DNA of 64,000 bases from a virus. The notes beneath the pieces were generated by a model, which saw nothing but the letters and a program-made list of their open reading frames with translations, had not been told where the DNA came from and did no database searches. How positions within the stretch are numbered: the first letter of the stretch is position 1; every line of letters begins with the position of its first letter. This document shows, one piece after another, positions 56,295 to 63,661 of this stretch. The stretch is from IMG/VR virus record IMGVR_UViG_3300027743_000001, positions 22,543-86,542 of that record; one strand, written 5' to 3'. A program made the position numbers and the translations under genes.

Positions 56295-56450
56295 CTAGCC
56301 ACTTTCCCCAGCCCGCTTAAGCTCCCGCTGCCCGTCCTTGCTGGGAGCGCACTTCCGGCAGACGCCGGCCGCATTGTCACCCAGCCAGGTTGTGGCCACC
56401 ACGCCGCGTCGCTTGTAGCAGACAACGCAGATCCCCAGGACCAGACTCAC
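56295..56450 (-). CDS. Small zinc-ribbon protein
   Basis: 51 residues, GTG in a GTGA overlap. CVVC and CRKC 24 residues apart form a four-Cys ribbon, followed by a basic helix (GQRELKRAGE). Probably nucleic-acid binding. Confidence 0.7.
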   Translation of the reverse strand: MSLVLGICVVCYKRRGVVATTWLGDNAAGVCRKCAPSKDGQRELKRAGESG

Positions 56451-56638
56451 TCCGGCTCCTCCACCTTCTCAGGGTTGTGTGGGCAATGATCCAGCGTCAG
56501 ACCGCGATCCTTGGGATCCCAGCTAGGGATCAGGACGCCGCACCCACACACCACCGGCCACGGAGGTCCGAGCGGTGTGTAAGGAATCAGGCCGCCGCAC
56601 CCGCAACTACATGTCTCTGGACTCGATGGCAGTTTCAT
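56447..56638 (-). CDS. Cys-rich metal-binding peptide
   Basis: 63 residues, ATG 56638. CSCGCGG, VCGCG and CPHN give seven Cys and two His; likely two metal sites. Coupled to the zinc ribbon downstream. Confidence 0.65.
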   Translation of the reverse strand: MKLPSSPETCSCGCGGLIPYTPLGPPWPVVCGCGVLIPSWDPKDRGLTLDHCPHNPEKVEEPE

Positions 56639-56820
56639 GGAGCCAGCGTAATCCTGCCGACGAACATCAGATCCCCGTGCACGTGCACCCGCTTGCGCAG
56701 CTCCTCCTGTACGGCCGCTTCAGGCAGTGCCTTGTACGCCATCCAGACGCCTTCATTCTCGTCCGCCGCCTCAACGAACACCTCGGGCAGTCGGTCGAAT
56801 TTCACCCTGTAGCGCGCCAT
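56635..56820 (-). CDS. Small YRV-type protein, paralogue of the 56820 gene
   Basis: 61 residues from ATG 56820 with GGTGGAGGA upstream. Begins MARYRVKFDR and continues VFVEAADENEGVWMAY, parallel to MPKYRVNYRT and VTVEAEDEEAAEQEAY in the upstream neighbour: a tandem duplicate. Function unknown. Confidence 0.7.
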   Translation of the reverse strand: MARYRVKFDRLPEVFVEAADENEGVWMAYKALPEAAVQEELRKRVHVHGDLMFVGRITLAP

Positions 56821-57050
56821 CAGTCCTCCACCAGCTCCACGGCCTTGATGCCGTACTCCGGGTTGTCGTCGATCATCTCCCACTCGCCGATGTCCCGGCT
56901 CCAGCCCTTGGAACCCCAGCCCGTGCACTGCGCGCAGATCTGGTGTGGCATCACGTTGTAAGCCTCCTGCTCGGCCGCCTCTTCGTCCTCCGCCTCCACG
57001 GTCACGTACATGTCCAGTTGGGTCCGGTAGTTCACCCGGTACTTAGGCAT
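56820..57050 (-). CDS. Small YRV-type protein with CxxC
   Basis: 76 residues, TGATG overlap with the upstream stop. Same N-terminal fold as the 56635 product plus HQICAQC, possibly metal-binding. Acidic C-terminus. Function unknown. Confidence 0.7.
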   Translation of the reverse strand: MPKYRVNYRTQLDMYVTVEAEDEEAAEQEAYNVMPHQICAQCTGWGSKGWSRDIGEWEMIDDNPEYGIKAVELVED

Positions 57051-57232
57051 CACTTACCATCCCAGTTCAAGAAGTTGGTCAGGAAGCGGATGATGTCTTT
57101 CGCTTCCTCATGGTTGACACGGAGCCGAATGCTCCGGTCCGGCTCCCGCTCCAGGTTCACGTGCAGCCGAGCGTCCTGCGAGTTATACCAGGCACCGCCC
57201 CCGTACGAGACTTCCCACGACCTCTTAGACAT
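57050..57232 (-). CDS. Small protein of unknown function
   Basis: 60 residues from ATG 57232. Its ribosome site is supplied by a GAGGAA repeat that codes poly-Glu in the upstream gene. Basic-acidic mix with HVNLEREPDRSIRLRV strands and a C-terminal helix (KDIIRFLTNFL). Confidence 0.65.
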   Translation of the reverse strand: MSKRSWEVSYGGGAWYNSQDARLHVNLEREPDRSIRLRVNHEEAKDIIRFLTNFLNWDGK

Positions 57233-57341
57233 CCTCTTCCTCTTCCTCTTCCTCTTCCTCGGGTAGGTCGGCGTACTCACCCAGTCCCATGAGCGCGTCG
57301 AAATACTCCGCGTCGTCGAGACTCTCAGCCCAGCGGATCAC
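57225..57341 (-). CDS. Short acidic protein with poly-Glu tail
   Basis: 38 residues, GTG overlap. Helical start (WAESLDDAEYFDALMG), then nine Glu in a row from a GAGGAA hexanucleotide repeat (57233-57259). The repeat could vary in length by slippage. Confidence 0.6.
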   Translation of the reverse strand: MIRWAESLDDAEYFDALMGLGEYADLPEEEEEEEEEDV

Positions 57342-57535
57342 AGTGCGAACACCGAGACATCCAGCCCGGCCGCCTGTGCCAGAGCGATGATCAGCTTCTC
57401 TGTTTCGGCAGGAGTCAGCTTGACCGCCGCCGAGTTGCCCCGCGCGTTCTCCAGTGTTAGGTGAGTGCCCGGCTCCATAGCCAGAGCATCCACGTAGATG
57501 TAACCGCTGCTGTCGAGTGCGATGATGTTTTCCAT
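57338..57535 (-). CDS. Small protein, leaderless, first gene of the 57.5-53 kb leftward operon
   Basis: 65 residues from ATG 57535. TACTGT ends 7 nt upstream; an in-frame start further upstream would lie in the promoter. Beta start (IIALDSSGYIYVDALAM) then a helix (TEKLIIALAQAAG). Heads a long chain of overlapping small genes. Confidence 0.75.
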   Translation of the reverse strand: MENIIALDSSGYIYVDALAMEPGTHLTLENARGNSAAVKLTPAETEKLIIALAQAAGLDVSVFAL

Positions 57536-57542
57536 ACCCCGT

Positions 57543-57571
57543 ACAGTACACCCCTGGTCAACGACTGTCAA
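57543..57571 (-). promoter_or_regulatory. Leftward TTGACA promoter
   Basis: Leftward TTGACA (57566-57571), 17-nt spacer with GTTGACC 10 bp later, TACTGT (57543-57548). Confidence 0.85.
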
Positions 57572-57585
57572 CTACCAGTTTCTCG

Positions 57586-57614
57586 TTGCTACTCGTTGAC
57601 CGTGCTGCTATAGT
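57586..57614 (+). promoter_or_regulatory. Rightward promoter, divergent
   Basis: TTGCTA (57586-57591), 17-nt spacer with CGTTGACC, TATAGT (57609-57614); the -10 ends 6 nt before the ATG at 57621. Confidence 0.8.
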
Positions 57615-57620
57615 AGGGGC

Positions 57621-57974
57621 ATGACCACCACACAGATCACCCAGTCTCAGATCCAGCTGACCCCCGCCGACACGGTTGTGGCCGGCTCTACCATCATCCG
57701 CAACCGGTACGACAACGGCGTGATGATCGAGCCGTCCTCTCACCTGGTTGAGCGCGCAGGGTTTGACGCCAAGGAAGGCCGCGTTGTTTTGAAGTGCGGT
57801 TACCGAGTCTTCACCCTGCGCCCGAACGACCTGGTGATGGTCGTAGCTGGTGCCACCGCCCCGGACCCCCAGTTGGAAGATCTGGTTGACATGACCCTAC
57901 GCGGCGCCGGGATCACCGAGGAGACTCTGACCAAGGCCGACGAAAACCTTGACGACGTCTGGCACGTCGGCTAG
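57621..57974 (+). CDS. Protein of unknown function, leaderless
   Basis: 117 residues. N-terminal Thr/Gln-rich segment, then a beta unit (GYRVFTLRPNDLVMVVAG) and an acidic helical tail. Divergent from the 57338 gene with paired GTTGAC promoters. Confidence 0.7.
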   Translation: MTTTQITQSQIQLTPADTVVAGSTIIRNRYDNGVMIEPSSHLVERAGFDAKEGRVVLKCGYRVFTLRPNDLVMVVAGATAPDPQLEDLVDMTLRGAGITEETLTKADENLDDVWHVG

Positions 57975-57985
57975 TTTTCATCTCG

Positions 57986-58123
57986 CCGGTCACCGCGAAC
58001 CCCACAGGAACAGACCGCCTGTGGTCCACGCGGAACGCACTCACAACGCGGTGACCGGCACCTAAGTCCTTACTCCCGGGGGAGAGAGGCGGAGGACTAC
58101 GGACGGGTGATCCTCCGCCTCTC
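57986..58123 (+). other. Two stem-loops in an untranslated region
   Basis: A long-range pair GCCGGTCACCGCG (57986-57998) with CGCGGTGACCGGC (about 58038-58050), then GAGAGGCGGAGGA with TCCTCCGCCTCTC (58083-58123). No gene is seen in 57975-58265. This could be a structured 3' end, an antiterminator or an RNA. Confidence 0.5.
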
Positions 58124-58135
58124 GCCCCCACAGAA

Positions 58136-58163
58136 GAAAGCCCCCGGTTACCCGGGGGCTTCT
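58136..58163 (+). terminator. Intrinsic terminator
   Basis: GAAAGCCCCCGG, loop TTA, CCGGGGGCTTC. Third structure of the 58 kb untranslated region. Confidence 0.65.
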
Positions 58164-58265
58164 CCACATGTAGTAGCCGCGCCAGGACATCCACGACTGG
58201 CCTCTGCTACTGATATGACTATGTAGTTGTGAAGGGAGCTTACCATCCTGGACCCTACAGACAAG

Positions 58266-58448
58266 ATGGCTGTGCACCCCGTACGCTCCTGGTTGCCTCA
58301 GCACCTCAAGCCTGTCACGACCAGCCTTTGCAGTGATTGCTACCGGCTGTGCCACCACGACCCGCCGACCGAGCAGGGCTGCTTTGTGCTACCGGGCCGG
58401 TACGGAGAGAACCTCTACGTTGTAGTTGAGATGGGAAGATTGACGTGA
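58266..58448 (+). CDS. Small Cys/His protein
   Basis: 60 residues from ATG 58266; no clear ribosome site. LCSDCYRLCHH and QGC suggest a zinc site. It overlaps the next gene by 4 nt. Confidence 0.6.
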   Translation: MAVHPVRSWLPQHLKPVTTSLCSDCYRLCHHDPPTEQGCFVLPGRYGENLYVVVEMGRLT

Positions 58449-58726
58449 GCGAATCAGCCGTGATCACCTTTACGGACGGCAAGACTGCTGAGGCTATGCC
58501 TACCAGCATCACGGTAGCCGGCATCCCAGGTGACCGACCGGGGGATGTCAACTACCAGTTCGTCTACCGGACCCCCGGCTCCAGCCTCTGGTACGTGCCT
58601 CTGTCCTCTGTGCTCTCGATCGTGTTCCACATGGAACGGCCCAAGCGTTCCCGCCGGCTCCGCCGGAAGCACTCCCAGGTTAGCCCGACCCAGGTAAAGC
58701 TGGCAGTTGACAAGGATCCAGCCTGA
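58445..58726 (+). CDS. Small basic protein of unknown function
   Basis: 93 residues, GTG overlap. Beta-rich first part (AVITFTDGKTAEAM), then a basic C-terminus (RPKRSRRLRRKHSQ) that could bind nucleic acid. Confidence 0.65.
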   Translation: MSESAVITFTDGKTAEAMPTSITVAGIPGDRPGDVNYQFVYRTPGSSLWYVPLSSVLSIVFHMERPKRSRRLRRKHSQVSPTQVKLAVDKDPA

Positions 58727-58745
58727 ACCCTAGTGTGTTGCCATG

Positions 58746-58786
58746 AGGCTGAGCGCCGACCTCGGAGGGGTTGCGCTCAGCCTTTT
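58746..58786 (+). terminator. Intrinsic terminator
   Basis: AGGCTGAGCGC pairs with GCGCTCAGCCT across a 16-nt loop, followed by TTTCC. Confidence 0.75.
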
Positions 58787-58810
58787 CCTTGTGCGGCGAA
58801 AGGGACGACG

Positions 58811-59083
58811 ATGACCATCCTGGACCAGTCCGACGTTGTGCACACGCTGCTCCAGCAGCGGGACAAGCTAACCAAGTCGGTTGCCGCCATGGACTCCATA
58901 GCCCGAGCCGAGCAGGCTCGCTACGCGCGTCTCCTGGTGCTGGCCCGTGACCTGGTTGGCTCGTGGGGGGTAGGGCCGCTATCCGCAGTGGAGCAGCGGT
59001 TTGCCACTGCGCTGGAGGAACTTGACACTCCAGTCAGCTTGGCCGAGCTGGCTCAGATCTCCAGTGTCAACCGGGGACGGTAG
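58811..59083 (+). CDS. Small helical protein
   Basis: 90 residues, GAAAGGGA upstream. Helical throughout, with a coiled-coil start (VVHTLLQQRDKLTKSVAAM). Its 3' end overlaps the convergent gene at 59053 by 31 nt. Function unknown. Confidence 0.65.
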   Translation: MTILDQSDVVHTLLQQRDKLTKSVAAMDSIARAEQARYARLLVLARDLVGSWGVGPLSAVEQRFATALEELDTPVSLAELAQISSVNRGR

Positions 59084-59364
59084 TTGCGCCGAGCCATGTA
59101 GATCCTGACCTGCCGGCGGGTGTCCTCGTCTACGCAGCCCACGAACACGACCTCATCATCCGGCTGGTACTTAGTCCGGGGGTGGTGCTCCTGCCCGTTG
59201 ACGTGCAGCCAGAATTGATCGTGTGTGAGCTTGCGCCGTTGGATGTACTGGTGCCCGCGCTTCAGGGTGTCCGCGTAGATGTAGACCACTGCTGCCCTCT
59301 CCCGCTGCTCCAGATGCTTCCACCGCGTGCCTATCCGGTGGCCCTCAAACTCAAGTTCTTCCAC
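59053..59364 (-). CDS. Small basic protein of unknown function
   Basis: 103 residues, GTG with GAGGATG upstream. Rich in Arg, His, Tyr (RRKLTHDQFWLHVNG). Possibly nucleic-acid binding; no family recognised. Confidence 0.65.
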   Translation of the reverse strand: MEELEFEGHRIGTRWKHLEQRERAAVVYIYADTLKRGHQYIQRRKLTHDQFWLHVNGQEHHPRTKYQPDDEVVFVGCVDEDTRRQVRIYMARRNYRPRLTLEI

Positions 59365-59393
59365 AGCTAAACATCCTCGCGTAAAACAGAAGG

Positions 59394-59699
59394 CTAGATA
59401 GGAGCCACTTCAACAGTCCGCTCATCATCATCATCTTCTTCAATGTGATCGAAGGAATTGTTGATCTCTTCTACAGCTGCCTTGGTCCGCTCCACCCAAG
59501 GCCCCAGGTGGTTGACACCCAGCGAGCCCAGTTTACCCAGCGTGCCGGCCGCTATCTTCACACTGCTCTCCAGCACATGCGCAGTCAGTCCGACCAGCGC
59601 GCCTATGGAAGAGACAGCCACCTCCAGCCGGGTGACACGGACGGACAGGTTGAGCAGCGCCTCATCCACGGGATCCATGGGAGCCTCGGGATCCGCCAT
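59394..59699 (-). CDS. Small protein with amphipathic/hydrophobic centre
   Basis: 101 residues from ATG 59699 in a TGATG overlap. Central helix (VAVSSIGALVGLTAHVLE) may be membrane-associated; acidic C-terminus (HIEEDDDDERTVE). Function unknown. Confidence 0.65.
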   Translation of the reverse strand: MADPEAPMDPVDEALLNLSVRVTRLEVAVSSIGALVGLTAHVLESSVKIAAGTLGKLGSLGVNHLGPWVERTKAAVEEINNSFDHIEEDDDDERTVEVAPI

Positions 59700-60007
59700 C
59701 ACTCGGCCGCCAGGTACCGCAGGAACAGCTCCACACGCTCGCTGGCACCCTCACGCTCATCCGAGCTGGCCACGTACGCCTCCCAGCTGCCCGAGTCGAC
59801 TACGAACGCCGCCAGCTGGCCGCGCCGGATACGCCAGGCAGTTTGAGAGATCACGCGCAGCCGCTCCTTAGGGCCGGCCCCCACCAGATACCACTTGCCA
59901 GGCGTGGCCTTGCACTTGGTTGCGACAGCTACATACGGCTCGAAGAGGATAGTGGCGCGCTGCGATGCTCGCGCCGGAGGGTTGGCTACCTTGGTGATTT
60001 TGTCCAT
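59699..60007 (-). CDS. Protein of unknown function, leaderless
   Basis: 102 residues from ATG 60007. TACGCT ends 7 nt upstream; a longer frame would cross the promoter. Beta-rich with PGKWYLVGAGPKERLRV. Divergent from the 60063 gene, sharing an interlocked promoter. Confidence 0.7.
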   Translation of the reverse strand: MDKITKVANPPARASQRATILFEPYVAVATKCKATPGKWYLVGAGPKERLRVISQTAWRIRRGQLAAFVVDSGSWEAYVASSDEREGASERVELFLRYLAAE

Positions 60008-60014
60008 GCCAGCT

Positions 60015-60055
60015 AGCGTACGTCTCTTGCCAACGTTTGTCAACCGGGGTAGTGT
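60015..60055. promoter_or_regulatory. Interlocked divergent promoters
   Basis: Rightward: TTGCCA (60027-60032), 17-nt spacer, TAGTGT (60050-60055). Leftward: TTGACA (60038-60043), 17-nt spacer, TACGCT (60015-60020). Each -35 box lies inside the other promoter's spacer, so only one can be occupied at a time and a protein on TGTCAACC would cover both. Confidence 0.8.
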
Positions 60056-60062
60056 ACGACAC

Positions 60063-60374
60063 ATGCCTGAGCGACGCTTGGTCCGGATCTGGTGGGGGAG
60101 CTACGTCGCCTTCCGGGAGGTTGAAGACGTCCGCATACCGATCCTGGAAGGCAAGCCTGTGATCACGACCCACCTGTACTACCCAGAGGACGGCAAGGCA
60201 CTGTGCGGAGTAACGCTCGCCGGCCGGCAACAGGCATCTTTCACTACCTGTGAGTGCCAGCTGTGTTGGTTGACAGCCCAGCGGATACAGGAAGGACCCC
60301 GCAAGCCGTTGCTGGCTCCGCGCTGGAAGCCATACGCCTACGGGGACCACTGGTCATACCGGTTCGTTCAGTAA
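60063..60374 (+). CDS. Small zinc-ribbon protein, leaderless
   Basis: 103 residues; -10 box ends 7 nt before the ATG. H-L-Y-Y-P...A-L-C-G...C-E-C-Q-L-C repeats the H/CG/CxxC layout of the 38-41 kb family. Its 3' end overlaps the fibre-like gene at 60368 by 7 nt. Confidence 0.7.
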   Translation: MPERRLVRIWWGSYVAFREVEDVRIPILEGKPVITTHLYYPEDGKALCGVTLAGRQQASFTTCECQLCWLTAQRIQEGPRKPLLAPRWKPYAYGDHWSYRFVQ

Positions 60375-61042
60375 GCTGCGTCGTTCGCCCGCGCCTGCAT
60401 GACAATCCCGTGCACCCAGGTAGCCGGGATGCCCTTGTCCATATGCGCCGTGGTTCGGATATCCAGCCAGGTGGTACCTCGGTTCAGAACCGACACCAGG
60501 CAGTCCACGTTCCACGGTGTGATGACAACAATGGGAGGCTGCGTAAACCTGCCCCCCGGGAAGTTGACTCGGGTGGTAGCTGTCCTGCCCGCGCCGGCCG
60601 TGATCGCTGGAGTCTGCACCGTGAACGTGAAGACAGCGAACGGGAAGTATTTGTACTGAGTCCCGTTGGCCACGACTCTGGCCACGTCTCCGTCTGCTAT
60701 GAGATGAAGCTGGTTGGCGAGTGTGGTGCCCCGGATCTGCTGCATGACAGCTGTGCCGGAACTGTCCACGTACTGGCGGTAGGTTGTCGCTACGCCGCCC
60801 GCGTTCCTCTTGATATCGAATAACGTATCTTTGTTGACGGCCGTGCTGCCCAGTGAGATCCAGTCAGAGACCGTTAGCGTCTTGGTGGCAGCAGCAGTGT
60901 TCAGCGCGGTGAGCTGATTCTGCAGCCCCTTGAGAGCCGCGTCGGTAGCCTGCGCGAGATTCTTGAAGGCATTAGGCCCGTCCGCGTCGTCCGTATAGTC
61001 CGGCCATGGGAGGTTATTCGGTGCGCCGGTAGTCTGTGCCAT
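60368..61042 (-). CDS. Tail-fibre-like protein, orphan member
   Basis: 224 residues, GAGAGG upstream. N-terminal NLPWPDYTDDADGPN plus helix is the attachment module of the fibre genes at 24-26.6 kb, yet this gene lies in the replication region. A coiled coil (LKGLQNQLTALNTAAA) leads to a beta-rich tip (FAVFTFTVQTPAITAG, PPIVVITPWN). It may be a displaced receptor-binding protein. Confidence 0.7.
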   Translation of the reverse strand: MAQTTGAPNNLPWPDYTDDADGPNAFKNLAQATDAALKGLQNQLTALNTAAATKTLTVSDWISLGSTAVNKDTLFDIKRNAGGVATTYRQYVDSSGTAVMQQIRGTTLANQLHLIADGDVARVVANGTQYKYFPFAVFTFTVQTPAITAGAGRTATTRVNFPGGRFTQPPIVVITPWNVDCLVSVLNRGTTWLDIRTTAHMDKGIPATWVHGIVMQARANDAAY

Positions 61043-61046
61043 CTCG

Positions 61047-62933
61047 TCACCTCTCTTTGCCTAGGATCAAGTCTATAAGGCCCTGCCGATCCTTGTCCCG
61101 GATCACCTGCTCGATGGCCGTTTCGTTCTGATCGAGCCGCTCCAGCTGCGAGAACTCCACGGTCCCCTCCGTGAAGTAGTCGACCACGCTGAGGGAGCTG
61201 TGCTTCTCCGCCCCCGGCCGGTGGAACCTGGCCATGGCCTGCGTCATGGTGGGGGACGACCAGGAGCGCTGAACCATCAGGATAGTGTCGGCCGCCGTCA
61301 GCGTGATCCCCTCGGCCGCCGCCCCGAACGTGCAGAAGATGTACTGCCGCTTCCCAGACTGGAACATCTCCATTGCCCGTTTGATCTCGTGGTCCGGGAG
61401 CCCGCCCGCGATCACCGCGATCTCATTCCAGTTGGTCCCCATACGGGTGCGCAACACGTCCTCTGTCAACCGCAGGAGCTTCTTGCTCTCGAAGAACACG
61501 ATGCACTGCGAGTCGCCGAAGTCGCCCGAGGCGATATCGTCCACTACCGCGTCGACCTTGCACGACGGCATAGCCAGGTTGATGGTCACGCGGGGTGTCT
61601 CCTGGCCCGGGACGACCGAGGTGATCACCGAGCCGTGCGCCTGAGCCAGCATCATCAGCCGGCCGGTCTTGATCATGATGTTCTGCGCTGTCAACCGGTC
61701 TACCGAGCCGTCCGGCTGCCGGAGCCACGCGACCATCTGGTCCCGCATCTCGACGTAAGCCTTCTCCTGCGCCTTGCCCATGGCCACCGTCCGGACCAAC
61801 GAGCCGCCGCGTTGGATCTCTGGCAGGTTGAGAACGTCCGCCTTCAGAACCCGGCGGGTGATCGCCTGGAACGTCGCCTGGAACTCCTGCTCCCGCTCCT
61901 GCTTCAGACCCAGGACCCGCTCGAACCCCGCGTTGTCGAATCCCTTCCGGCAATACCAGTCCACCCAGCTGCTCTTGACCGGCCACGCAACCGGGTCCAG
62001 CCAGTGCAGCGGGGACCAGCAATCGTCGGGGGTACGAGATACCAGGGTGCCCGAGAGCCCCCACCTACGGGCTTCTGGACGGGCTGCGGAAAGACCCCAT
62101 AACGCCTGAGCGTTCACAGTCTTCGCATTCCGGATTCGGTGGATCTCGTCCGCGACGATCACCGACCAGGGAATCGCGTTGAGTTCCTTCTCGTGTGCCT
62201 GGCACTGCGCCGGCTTGACCGAGCCCTCTTCAGAGAGCTTTGGCCCGCCGCACTTCTCGCACTTCTTCAGCGCGTGGCCCGGGAACGCACGTAGCCGGGT
62301 GTGCGTGCGCATGGCCTCCCAGCCGATGATCACGATGTCGCCCGGCCCCACCTCGGCCAGCTGCTTGCGCCGCTGCATCAGAGTCCCACCGACCACTACC
62401 GCCCGAGCCCCCGGCCCCAGGTACTCCGCGATCTCAGACTGCCACCCCCAGCGGACCTTGTTCGGGCAGACGACCAGGACCGGCCCCGCCTCCAGCAGAT
62501 CGTCAGCTGCCAGAGCCGCCAGGACCGCCCGGGTCTTGCCGACCCCGACCTCACTCAGCAGCAGCCGGCCCGGGATCTGAGCCTGCTCTGTCAACCACAG
62601 CGCGTCCTGCACCTGGTGCGAGTAGAGGCGACCCCCCACATGGACAGCCTCCCGCTGCGCGGACTGCTCCAGCAACTCAGACCAGCGCGCCTTGTCCTCG
62701 GCCACCCACATCCCCACGGCAACGTCCGGCTGCAGCGGGATCCGGAGGTAGCGCGCGATGTCACCCAGCGCCAGGACCGCCGGCCGCTTGGCCGGGATAG
62801 TCCAGCACGCCCCGTCCTTCCAGTAGAGCGCGCCAGGGATCTCCTTGATCCTGCCCAGCGTGGCCGGGGGAGACTTCACCGCCAGCCGGCCGGAGTAGCG
62901 GTTGCCATCAGGGACGAACGAAACGTTGATCAC
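61047..62933 (-). CDS. SNF2-like SF2 helicase
   Basis: 628 residues, GTG with GGGGAG upstream. Motif I LLLSEVGVGKTRA (near 130), motif Ia VVCPNKVRWGW, motif II VADEIHRIRN (near 258), motif III GLSGTLVS, and in the C-terminal lobe DTILMVQRSWSSPTMTQAMARFHRPG, here split as LMVQRSWS and QAMARFHRPG (motif VI). The first ~100 residues resemble a HARP-like module. An embedded Cys group (KCEKCGGP) may bind zinc. Likely a replication or recombination translocase, next to the RuvC-like nuclease and polymerase. Confidence 0.85.
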   Translation of the reverse strand: MINVSFVPDGNRYSGRLAVKSPPATLGRIKEIPGALYWKDGACWTIPAKRPAVLALGDIARYLRIPLQPDVAVGMWVAEDKARWSELLEQSAQREAVHVGGRLYSHQVQDALWLTEQAQIPGRLLLSEVGVGKTRAVLAALAADDLLEAGPVLVVCPNKVRWGWQSEIAEYLGPGARAVVVGGTLMQRRKQLAEVGPGDIVIIGWEAMRTHTRLRAFPGHALKKCEKCGGPKLSEEGSVKPAQCQAHEKELNAIPWSVIVADEIHRIRNAKTVNAQALWGLSAARPEARRWGLSGTLVSRTPDDCWSPLHWLDPVAWPVKSSWVDWYCRKGFDNAGFERVLGLKQEREQEFQATFQAITRRVLKADVLNLPEIQRGGSLVRTVAMGKAQEKAYVEMRDQMVAWLRQPDGSVDRLTAQNIMIKTGRLMMLAQAHGSVITSVVPGQETPRVTINLAMPSCKVDAVVDDIASGDFGDSQCIVFFESKKLLRLTEDVLRTRMGTNWNEIAVIAGGLPDHEIKRAMEMFQSGKRQYIFCTFGAAAEGITLTAADTILMVQRSWSSPTMTQAMARFHRPGAEKHSSLSVVDYFTEGTVEFSQLERLDQNETAIEQVIRDKDRQGLIDLILGKER

Positions 62934-63223
62934 TAGTCTCCCCGGAACTCTTCATCAAGGTCTTCATCAGACTTGGCCTTGGCCGGAGGCAGCGGCAGGA
63001 ACCGTTCTTCGATCTCTCGCTCCTCCCGAAGCTTGGCCTTGATCCGGATGTGCGCAGTCGAGTCCGTGAACGTGAGCCCCTGTAGCCGGCCCCGCCACGT
63101 GATCTCCGCCTTCTTGATGTACCTGGCCCCGTAGAGATCCGCCATGTCCAGCGCAGCCTTCAGCTCATCGACTGTCATACCCACGTCGCGGTTACTGGCC
63201 GACGCTGTGAACTCAACTCCCAC
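62933..63223 (-). CDS. Small protein between helicase and RuvC-like gene
   Basis: 96 residues, GTG start, overlapping both neighbours. Alpha/beta start (VDELKAALDMADLYGAR), beta centre (ITWRGRLQGLTFT), acidic C-terminus. Probably a replication accessory; no family recognised. Confidence 0.65.
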   Translation of the reverse strand: MGVEFTASASNRDVGMTVDELKAALDMADLYGARYIKKAEITWRGRLQGLTFTDSTAHIRIKAKLREEREIEERFLPLPPAKAKSDEDLDEEFRGD

Positions 63224-63644
63224 GGCTGAACTCCCCTACATGATTGCTTGCCCACAATAGACAGTGACGTAGCGCGTCCCGCGCGTGGCCCCGCCCCTTA
63301 GGGACAGGATAGTGTTTCATGCGCTCCTCAGTCGCGAACGCCTTCGCATCTCCCGGATCCTGTAGCCAAATCTTGTTCCCATTCAGGTGGCACTCGCCCT
63401 TCATCCAGCCGATCATCTCAAGGCTGGCCGGTTGCCAGGTCTTGTACCCGGGTCGCGGCTTGAAGGACTCAGTGACCACGCACAGACTCGCGAGGGATGT
63501 GCTGAGCACCTTGTGAAAGTAGTCGATGAACTGAGTCTGCGTGTGCTCGTGCCACTCCAGCACGCTGATCTCTTCAGGGCCATAGGCCACTGCCCGGATG
63601 ACCCCCGTCATGACCCCCGGATCAACAGCCACGATCGTGACCAT
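63213..63644 (-). CDS. RuvC-like Holliday junction resolvase
   Basis: 143 residues from ATG 63644 (AGGTGGTCAGG upstream). RNase H-fold signatures: VAVDPGVMTGV at the start, VTESFKPR near 70 and HARDALRHCLLW near 125, giving the expected Asp, Glu and Asp residues. Phage members resolve branched replication intermediates before packaging. It lies between polymerase and helicase genes. Confidence 0.8.
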   Translation of the reverse strand: MVTIVAVDPGVMTGVIRAVAYGPEEISVLEWHEHTQTQFIDYFHKVLSTSLASLCVVTESFKPRPGYKTWQPASLEMIGWMKGECHLNGNKIWLQDPGDAKAFATEERMKHYPVPKGRGHARDALRHCLLWASNHVGEFSRGS

Positions 63645-63661
63645 CCTGACCACCTGCCTTC

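Noticed and set aside
58743-58814. 23-residue frame starting at ATG 58743
   Set aside because: It coincides with a strong terminator hairpin; no ribosome site.
61200-62102. 300-residue rightward frame over the helicase gene
   Set aside because: Antisense shadow; composition dominated by Arg, His, Pro and Leu.
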